Assembly: GCA_002812745.2 (NCBI GenBank)
Contig: NCSJ02000661.1
Span: forward strand, 1 to 10,227
DNA: 10,227 bases
DNA from: Scytalidium lignicola
Lineage: Eukaryota > Ascomycota > Leotiomycetes
Direction: 5' to 3'
The notes beneath the pieces are model-generated. The model did not search any database and was not told the DNA's origin. It worked only from the letters and a program-made list of their open reading frames with translations. Below are positions 1 to 6,308 of this stretch, piece by piece. Position 1 is the first letter of the stretch. Each line of letters begins with the position of its first letter. A program made the translations under genes and the position numbers.

Positions 1-1
1 C

Positions 2-883
2 GTGCTCCTCTCCAACCAGCTCACCACCTTCCTCAACACGCCAGAGAACAAAACAAACCTAATCATCTGGGCAGGCGACATTCGCGACTCAGAAGCATAC
101 CAAGTCTCCACCGCCCTTCGATGCACCAAGTTCCCGTTCAGTGCACTGATAACACATACCCCCTCCCAAGGCTCGACATCCATGTCTGTCGTTGCGCGAT
201 TAACGGGCCCCGTACCGGTAGGAAGCTACGTAGCGAAACTCCAAGCAGCCATCAACACGCACGAGGCGCAACTAGTTACTGTACGCGCCGATCGCTCCGC
301 TCACCAAGCCGAGAGGAATATCCGACAAGAACAAGACTCGGCCTACGAGCGGTCGTTAGCACAAGACCGAGAACGGGCGCGCCTCCGACGAGAAGCAGAG
401 GAACGAGCAGCAGAAGAGGAGAGAAAGAGAAAGGAAGCTGAAGAGGCAGCTGCTACCTTAGCTGCGAAGCGGGCTCAATGGAGGAAATGGCGCGCAAGCA
501 AGATATCCCCCGAACCAAGTCTCGACGCAGCGAATGTCGTGAGGGTAGCGCTGAAGATGCCCGAAGCGGCGCGAATAATGAGACGGTTCGATGGTGGAGC
601 GACGATCGAAGAATTATATGCCTTTGTGGAGTGTTATGATATCCTTACTGGTGACGGTGCTGATGCTGAGAGTAGTGATGAAAAGGCAGCAGCGATAAGC
701 AAACCAGAAGGATATGAACACTCATTTGATTTCCAGCTGGTGTCGACGTTGCCTAGGGTTGTTTATGATGTTGTGAGTGGAGGGTCGATTTTAGAAAGGG
801 TGGGGAAGACGGGGAATTTGATTGTCGAGTCTGTTGTTGATGAAGATGAAGATGATGACGAGGAAGAGGAAGAAGAAGATTGA
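2..883 (+). CDS. UAS-UBX domain protein, FAF2/UBXD8 (fungal Ubx2/Ubx3-Dsc5) type, 3' part
   Basis: The gene enters from the left edge, so the true start lies upstream; the GTG at 2 is simply an internal Val codon. The 293 visible residues show, in order, the end of a thioredoxin-like UAS domain (about 1-90, with the pattern LIIWAGDI..SEAYQVS and PFSALI), a long charged coiled coil rich in Arg, Glu and Ala (about 95-165), a UBX domain (about 172-278) and an acidic tail (280-293). This order matches FAF2/UBXD8 and the fungal Ubx2/Ubx3-Dsc5 group, ER-membrane or Dsc-ligase cofactors that recruit Cdc48/p97 to ubiquitinated substrates. The UBX loop reads LPR (250-252) where the usual Cdc48-contact motif is FPR. 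UBA and membrane segments, if present, would be upstream of the window. The gene converges with the repeat-protein gene on the other strand. The family is clear; the exact orthologue is not. Confidence 0.88.
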   Translation: MLLSNQLTTFLNTPENKTNLIIWAGDIRDSEAYQVSTALRCTKFPFSALITHTPSQGSTSMSVVARLTGPVPVGSYVAKLQAAINTHEAQLVTVRADRSAHQAERNIRQEQDSAYERSLAQDRERARLRREAEERAAEEERKRKEAEEAAATLAAKRAQWRKWRASKISPEPSLDAANVVRVALKMPEAARIMRRFDGGATIEELYAFVECYDILTGDGADAESSDEKAAAISKPEGYEHSFDFQLVSTLPRVVYDVVSGGSILERVGKTGNLIVESVVDEDEDDDEEEEEED

Positions 884-1491
884 ATAGGTGAAGAAAAGGA
901 AGAAAAGGAAGAGACTTTGCCCTTATTGTCCCCTTTAAATGTATACCATCGGTCATGTACACTACAACTACGTGGATACAGAAAACTAACAAATACGAAG
1001 CAAGTTNAAAAAGTGTTGCACAAATCCTTAATCATTAATCAAAGTGACAGCTGCTTATAGAGTAGAGCATAAACTCGATCCGATTGGATGACTTATCTAG
1101 GTAGCATACAAGGACATTACATACAAAGCAACCGTCATCATCATCTATGTTGAATTGAAGGGTATAAAAGAAAAGCCATAAAGCCATGAGCCACACAGCG
1201 TACAATCATAATCGTAGCACAGATCCTCCCCCCAGTTCCCCAACCAATGCTTGCCTCTAGCAAAAAAGGATGAACTCGCGGAGAACACTGTTTGGAAAAG
1301 CTTATCCCTCAGATTATCAAGCGACAGAGAACCGAACCAGAAAGAAAAAAAACATATTAGAATCCACGCAAGCTATGCACACCAAGCAATGTAGAAGTAC
1401 TATCCTTTTTTCCCCTTCTCTGCCCAGGCATAAAATATACTTTTGTTATCGTTGGATGCATCGTCATATTAGGTAGGATCCCCCGGAAGGA
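884..1491. other. Convergent intergenic region (3' flanks)
   Basis: This stretch of about 600 bp lies between the stop codons of the + strand UBX gene and the - strand repeat-protein gene, so it must hold both 3' untranslated regions and both polyadenylation sites. It begins with a purine-rich continuation (884-913) of the acidic-tail codons. It contains one ambiguous base at 1007. I see no credible coding region; a 68-codon open frame at 1270-1476 has no protein-like composition. Confidence 0.7.
1007..1007. other. Ambiguous base (N)
   Basis: A single unresolved base in the convergent 3' region. It does not affect any gene called here. Confidence 0.95.
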
Positions 1492-3903
1492 TTAAGCTGC
1501 CTCGACCTCAGCGGTCTCAACACCATTTGTCTCCCCCTTCTTTGCCTCGCCATTGGCATGATGAGCAGAGCTCTGCTTGAGCTCCTTCACCTCGCTTGTG
1601 AGGCCCTTAATCTCCTCGACCGAGCTCTGCACACCGCCTTCAATGGATGTCAATGAAGCGGTGTTCTTCTCCAACACTGTCGTGATTAGAGCGAGATCAA
1701 CAATCGGGATTGCGCTAGTGAGAGTGGAGGTTTGCGTTGCAAATTCCGTCTTTAACTCAGCTCCGAGGGTGCTCACGGCGGTGGCAATTGTGCTCTCAGT
1801 CTTGGTGAGTTCGGTTTCGAGGGACTTGATGGACTCAGTCGTTGCAGTCGATGATGCATGGCTCTCTACAAGAATCTTTACCTCCTTGATCTCCGCAATG
1901 ACAGAGCTGGATTGAGTCTCGCTGGCGGCAGCGGCGGTCTCCACGATCGTCTTCACCTCCTTGAGCTCTGAAACAGCAGAGGTGGTCTCCTTGATAGCGG
2001 AGGTGATAGAAATCTCTGAGGACTTAACAGCCTCCAAAATTTCGGCGTTATCATTTGCGTCAAGACCGTGCAAGGCACTGCCTTGAGACTCAATGGCAGA
2101 GATAACAGTCTTCACATCGGCGCCCACAGTCGTGATTTCGGACTTGCTTCCTTCAATCTCAGTCTTGATGGAGGTCAAGTCTGAGGAGATTGCCTTCAGG
2201 GAAGTCTCTGTCTCAGCGTTGGCCTTGATGATTTCCAAGTCGGCTGCAATTGCATCCAATTTCTCGCTCTGGGCAGAGATGAGAGATGCGTCTGGCGAAC
2301 CGGCTTGCTCCTGAACGGACTTGAGGCTAGCCGAGATTTCATCCAACTTAGCGGTGTGAGAGGAGAGGATGGAGGTATCTGGAGATGAAACCGCTTCTTG
2401 GATGGACTTAAGATCTGCGGAGATCTCATCCAATTTGGTAGTGTGAGCGGATAAGACTGAGGTGTCAGGAGAAGTCACGGCTTCTTGCAGTGATTTCAGG
2501 GTAGAAGAGATCTCATCCAACTTCTCAGTGTGCGAGGTGAAGACAGTAGTATCAGGCGAGGCAGCGGCTTCCTGGATGGACTTCAAGTTGCTGGAGATCT
2601 CGTCCAATTTGGCGGTGTCAGGTGACTTGACAGATTCGTGAACTGCAATTAAGCTGGCCGCAATCTCATCCAACTTAGCAGCTTGTGCGGCAACGGCGGC
2701 GGAGGTATCAGGCGAGGCAACGACATCCTGGACGGACTTGAGGCCGGTTGATATCTCATCGAGCTTAGACGTATGTGCAGTCAAGAGGGAGGTATCAGGG
2801 GAAGCGACAGCGTCTTGGATGGATTTCAGGCCAGTGGAGATCTCGTCCAATTTCTCCGCATGGGAAGTCAACAGGGAAGTATCGGGTGATTTGACAGATT
2901 CGTGGACAGCAATCAGGCCAGAAGCAATTTCGTCTAGTTTAGCGGTATGGGCAGATAGGATCGAAGTATCAGGCGACGCAACCTTTTCGTGCACAGCATT
3001 GAGACCGGTGGAAAGTTCGTCTAGTTTGGCCGTGTGTGCCGAGAGAATTGAGGTGTCGGGTGAAGCAACCGTTTCCTGAACGGATTTGAGACCAGTCGCA
3101 ATTTCGTCGAGCTTAGCTGTGTGGGCAGTAAGAATAGAGCTATCGGGCGAAGCGACCTTTTCGTGAACAGCATTAAGACCCGTAGAAATCTCATCCAGTT
3201 TAGCCGTATGCGAAGACAGAATGGTCGTGTCAGGAGAAGCAACTTGGGACTGCACTGCCTTGACAGCATCCCCAAGGCCAGCTAGCGAAGCGGTAATCTG
3301 TGCCAACGTCTCTTCAATTGCTGAAATTCGGCCAGTGAGAGCAGATGTGCTTGTAGTAACGGACTCGGAGATCTCGGAAACCTTGCTTGCAGTTTGTGCG
3401 GCGGAGTCCTCCAGCAGCTTGGAGGTTACTTCGTTTGCAGCCAAAATCTTGGCCGTGACTGCCTCGATGTCACTGGCTACCTTCTCGTAGCTTGGGATCT
3501 TTTGGACCGAGGCTTCAAGCCCGGCCAAATGCTCATCCAGGGTTGGCTTGATCAGCCCCGACAGGTTGGCGCCGTCCAGGCTGGAGAGGATTCTGCCAAT
3601 GCTGATATTGCTCTTCTCAATGAGATCGTCGTGGCGGGCCACCGACTCCACCACCGGCTGCAGAGCCTCCAGCGTATTCTTGAGCTCGGGCTGGATCTGC
3701 TCAGCCAGGTGGGTGGCTACCGAGGTAGTGAAGGTTTCGTTGTTCAGACCTGCGGACACCGCGTCCTCAACGGCCTTCTCCAGCACCTCCTTGTCTTTGG
3801 CATCTTGCTCAGGCGAGGGGGCATAGGGGTTGGAGGGAGAAGATGAGCCGCCGCCGCCGCCGCCGAGCATGGCTCGCAGCCTCCCGAAGATGGCTGTAGT
3901 CAT
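1492..3903 (-). CDS. Tandem-repeat, predicted coiled-coil protein of unknown function (about 803 aa)
   Basis: I do not recognise this family. The frame is intronless. I favour the ATG at 3903 (protein begins MTTAIFGRLRAML, G at -3). In-frame ATGs at 3957 and 4074 would give 842 and 860 residues, but the part above 3957 translates a pure pyrimidine tract and is probably leader. After a possibly amphipathic N-terminus come six Gly, a Ser/Pro linker, a helical Ala/Glu/Leu-rich region with scattered Asp, Thr and Ser, then twelve units of about 29 residues, and a C-terminal helical part with a degenerate repeat (ELKEVKTIVE and EIKEVKILVE, 25 residues apart). The tail is polar and acidic. I find no Cys or Trp in the whole protein, and no signal peptide or membrane segment. 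The composition fits a long structural rod, or an amphipathic surface-binding helix array such as those on lipid droplets. That role is inference only. Confidence 0.85.
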   Translation of the reverse strand: MTTAIFGRLRAMLGGGGGGSSSPSNPYAPSPEQDAKDKEVLEKAVEDAVSAGLNNETFTTSVATHLAEQIQPELKNTLEALQPVVESVARHDDLIEKSNISIGRILSSLDGANLSGLIKPTLDEHLAGLEASVQKIPSYEKVASDIEAVTAKILAANEVTSKLLEDSAAQTASKVSEISESVTTSTSALTGRISAIEETLAQITASLAGLGDAVKAVQSQVASPDTTILSSHTAKLDEISTGLNAVHEKVASPDSSILTAHTAKLDEIATGLKSVQETVASPDTSILSAHTAKLDELSTGLNAVHEKVASPDTSILSAHTAKLDEIASGLIAVHESVKSPDTSLLTSHAEKLDEISTGLKSIQDAVASPDTSLLTAHTSKLDEISTGLKSVQDVVASPDTSAAVAAQAAKLDEIAASLIAVHESVKSPDTAKLDEISSNLKSIQEAAASPDTTVFTSHTEKLDEISSTLKSLQEAVTSPDTSVLSAHTTKLDEISADLKSIQEAVSSPDTSILSSHTAKLDEISASLKSVQEQAGSPDASLISAQSEKLDAIAADLEIIKANAETETSLKAISSDLTSIKTEIEGSKSEITTVGADVKTVISAIESQGSALHGLDANDNAEILEAVKSSEISITSAIKETTSAVSELKEVKTIVETAAAASETQSSSVIAEIKEVKILVESHASSTATTESIKSLETELTKTESTIATAVSTLGAELKTEFATQTSTLTSAIPIVDLALITTVLEKNTASLTSIEGGVQSSVEEIKGLTSEVKELKQSSAHHANGEAKKGETNGVETAEVEAA
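2212..3237 (-). repeat. Twelve tandem 87-bp coding repeats (29-residue units)
   Basis: Reading down the - strand, units start at 3237, 3150, 3063, 2976, 2889, 2802, 2715, 2625, 2559, 2472, 2385 and 2298. The unit consensus starts SPDTSILSAHTAKLDEI and continues STGLKSVQEAVA. Hydrophobic positions L7, L14, I17, L21, V24 and V28 follow a 3-4 heptad spacing, with one extra residue per unit at the SPD turn. Most units are exactly 29 residues; unit 7 has 30 and unit 8 has 22. The first eleven units keep Ser-Pro-Asp and Lys-Leu-Asp-Glu almost unchanged, and the twelfth is the most divergent. The Ser-Pro step could cap a helix and is also a possible proline-directed kinase site. Confidence 0.95.
3847..3864 (-). 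repeat. (GGC)6 run encoding six glycines
   Basis: Six identical GGC codons (GCC on the + strand) encode a Gly6 linker just after the N-terminal MTTAIFGRLRAML segment. It is a short trinucleotide microsatellite, likely to vary in length between strains without breaking the frame. Confidence 0.9.
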
Positions 3904-3977
3904 CGCGTAGGCGTAGGAATGTTGATTAGACTTAATAAGGGTATTAGGGGCTGACATCCGTGATGGATGAGGGGGTT

Positions 3978-4035
3978 GGAGAGAGAGAGGAGAGGAGGAG
4001 GGGAGAGGGAAGGGAAGGGGAAGAAGAAGAGAAAG
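3978..4035 (-). promoter_or_regulatory. 58-nt pyrimidine tract (leader/promoter of the repeat-protein gene)
   Basis: The + strand carries 58 purines in a row, so the sense strand of the repeat-protein gene has an unbroken C/T run 75-132 nt upstream of the preferred ATG at 3903 (21-78 nt upstream of the ATG at 3957). CT-rich tracts just before the start are typical of well-expressed filamentous-fungal genes, where they mark the promoter or leader. The tract has partial mirror symmetry and could form triplex DNA, but that is inference. Confidence 0.6.
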
Positions 4036-4134
4036 TGTGAGTCGGGGAGGGAAAGGAAGGAAGCTTAAGACCATGCACGGTGCAGCAGCAGCTAATCAAC
4101 AAAGAGCATCACTTTTCATGTCAAAAATTTGATG

Positions 4135-4181
4135 TGCTCCACCGCCGGTTGTCAGGCCACCGGGGGGAGGGTGGTGGAGCA
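4135..4181. repeat. Nested inverted repeat upstream of the repeat-protein gene
   Basis: The outer arms TGCTCCACC (4135-4143) and GGTGGAGCA (4173-4181) are perfectly complementary over 9 nt. Inside them CCGGT (4145-4149) and ACCGG (4159-4163) form a second 5-nt pair. The element lies about 230 nt upstream of the preferred start codon and could be a transcription-factor operator or a cruciform. No named binding site is recognised. Confidence 0.6.
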
Positions 4182-4452
4182 AAGGTGGTGTTGCCGGATA
4201 TGGCTGTTGATGGGCGTGAGAAAATCAATTAAAAATCATGAATGGGCACAAAGGTTGCGTGAGGCATGAGGCGGGTGGTGCGCAACGGGGCCATTCGTGC
4301 CTGAGGATACACGTTTTGCCTTTCGTGCCTTTTCCTTGGGTGTTTATGGATATTTTACAGCAATTCATTTACGCTGGTGGTGTGGAGAGAGCAATTGAGG
4401 CCATACGGTCATGGCCAAAGCCAGGCCAGCACTGATAGGGGGGAAAGTTCTT

Positions 4453-4484
4453 TTTTGCTCTTTTGCTCTTTTACTCTTTTACTG
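4453..4484. repeat. Tandem octamer, four copies
   Basis: Four consecutive 8-bp units read TTTTGCTC, TTTTGCTC, TTTTACTC and TTTTACTG. It is a short pyrimidine-rich minisatellite in the intergenic region. No function can be assigned. Confidence 0.85.
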
Positions 4485-5686
4485 ATGTCGCTGGAAAGTG
4501 TCGGTGTGGTGTCAAGCTTGCCGGAGCTCCTGTGGGGAGCCACCGAGGCGCTTGTACCTGATTTGGCTAAGCGTAGGTAAAGGCCCTGCGCCGGATTGGC
4601 CCGAAGTGACAGCTCGGTTACTGCGAACACTCTACACTTAGTAGCTACAGCCACTCCCCCCCAGGCACCGCCAACCACCCGCAGAAGAGAGGACACGCAA
4701 GAGAAAAGAAAAGAGAAGAGAAGCAATTGACACTATGAAAGAGCACATGAGGAGGATTGACCAGACAGCGTAGAAAGAAAGAAAGAACCCCCACCTCTGA
4801 ATAATGTCATCCCGCAGATCTGCCTGTGGACCAACACCGCCAATTGCTGCCCGACTGGTACACAACAGTCACATCGCCATGCCCTCGATGCTGTGGGTGA
4901 AAGCGCAAGAACAGCTGTTGCGTCGTGATAGGAGCCCCGAGCCAGCCAAGGTGGCGTGCTCCGTAAACCCGGTACATGAGTACATGAACTCCCAGCAGAA
5001 AGAAGCAATCTCATTCCTGCAATATTTCAATTCATGCTGTTCTTTTTTTTTGGCCCCCGGGTTCGTGCCTCTTCTGCCTGTGCAGCACAGTTTGCAGGTT
5101 GCAGGCATCATCATGTAGTACGGCATTTCGCTTCTGTTTCCTATCTTTTCTTCTTTCGTTTCCTTTCTGCTTTGTTGTACAACGCATTCTTCGTCAGCCT
5201 CCACTTTCCCCCCTTCCTGTGTGAGAGAAACACCCCGTCGGTGAATTAATCGATTTGCCGGAAAGCCACTTCATTCATTGGCCTCTCTTTTAAACATGCT
5301 TCTAGATGGAGCTGGAGCACACCAGATGGATTGATACGTGGGTACTCGCAGCTGTGGAGAAAGAAAGGAGAAGAGAGAAAAGGGAAAAATGTATTTCCTC
5401 CAGATTCTAGCTGTTTTCCACTATCAAGACCCTCTTTTTCTTCTTCTCTTCTCTTTGCCCTCGTTCTTTTGAGCTACAGATCCCCTTGTCGTCATCTCTT
5501 GCTTAGGGAAAATACTATACCGGTACACAGTAATATCCATCTGCTCGGTGGTTGAGGAGTGACATTCGCAACACAACACAACAGTGAGATCCTACTGTAC
5601 GGAGGTATTATCTGTAATTACCATTAAGCAGTGTAACCTGTCACTAAAAGCAAGTATTCTACACTAAAGATGGTGCGCTCTTCTTG

Positions 5687-5708
5687 CCATTATACAGTAC
5701 TGTAATGG
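5687..5708. repeat. Imperfect 22-nt palindrome with TACAGTACTGTA core
   Basis: The core at 5693-5704 is a perfect 12-nt palindrome. The flanking CCATTA (5687-5692) and TAATGG (5703-5708) extend the symmetry if a 2-nt bulge is allowed. Related TACTGTA/TACAGTA heptamers lie nearby at 5593-5599 and 5745-5751. This could be a dimeric regulator site or chance in AT-rich DNA. Confidence 0.6.
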
Positions 5709-6086
5709 AATGGAATACGATAAGACTGAGGAGAATAGCGAAGCTACAGTACAATATGGACAGATTGTTTGTGAAATACATGCATACGAGACATAAATTA
5801 AGTTTCATTGTGGAGAGAGCTAATAAAGCTTCTAGCTGTCTGTGGCTAGTTCTAAACTTGGAGTCAAGATGCTTACCTAATGTCTCAAGCAGTTTGGCTC
5901 CACTGTAGTAGGTGCATACAGTCATATCTACGTAAATAGAAGATGGCAAATAAGATATCGATCCCACATGCACATACATAAATCTAGACTCTTCAACTGT
6001 CATATATTGCATCCAGCTCAATCGTACCTGCCTTAACCATATCCGCTCGGAGAACTTGCACAATCCATGACTGCCCCCTCAACCTG

Positions 6087-6087
6087 N
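6087..6087. other. Ambiguous base (N)
   Basis: A single unresolved base in the 3' flank of the VHS-GAT gene, outside any coding region called here. Confidence 0.95.
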
Positions 6088-6308
6088 CATCCCTGGTATC
6101 AAATGCCGCTTGCAAACAACGCACACATCGATCGTCCCAACAAAATAGATCCAGTTTAAATCTTGAAAAAAGGTATTCTGAATTAAATGGACCACAACTG
6201 GCTCTGAAGTACCCCGATTCTTCTCTCCGTTGTCATCTCTCCTTCTACTCTAGCTCATGATAATCTCCCACACGAGTAACAAGATTGCATCGAACTCGAG
6301 CTACTTTC

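Larger units (their letters stand above)
3904..6308. other. Long intergenic region, 2.4 kb
   Basis: Between the start of the repeat-protein gene and the stop of the VHS-GAT gene I find no convincing coding region. Nearest the repeat-protein gene it must hold that gene's leader and promoter; at its right end it holds the 3' flank of the VHS-GAT gene. It contains several C/T- or G/A-rich simple stretches (3978-4062, 4453-4484, 4698-4723, 4773-4787, 5425-5456), inverted repeats at 4135-4181 and 5687-5708, and an N at 6087. The largest open frame, 134 codons at 5659-6063 on the - strand, lies in AT-rich sequence and resembles no family I know. Confidence 0.6.

Noticed and set aside
2..4. GTG at the window edge as a start codon of the UBX gene
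   Set aside because: The frame is open to the edge, and the visible part begins in the middle of the UAS domain, so this is an internal Val codon of a longer gene.
2212..3237. Regular 87-bp repeats as a CRISPR array
   Set aside because: The repeats are contiguous, carry no spacers, diverge at synonymous sites and sit inside a long open frame in a eukaryotic genome.
1577..3846. Several + strand open frames of 70-150 codons antisense to the repeat-protein gene
   Set aside because: They arise because the 87-bp repeats keep the antisense frames open in register. Their translations mirror the repeat period and match no family.
3958..4074. Signal peptide at the N-terminus of the repeat protein
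   Set aside because: The hydrophobic stretch is only the translation of a pyrimidine tract. The ATG at 4074 has T at -3, and the rest of the protein shows no features of secretion.
4804..5118. 104-codon + strand open frame
   Set aside because: The composition is irregular, there are no introns, domains or similarity I can recognise, and the frame overlaps simple-sequence DNA.
5659..6063. 134-codon - strand open frame
   Set aside because: It lies in AT-rich DNA and gives a Leu/Ser/Tyr-rich translation without a recognisable pattern. It is most likely 3' flanking sequence of the VHS-GAT gene.
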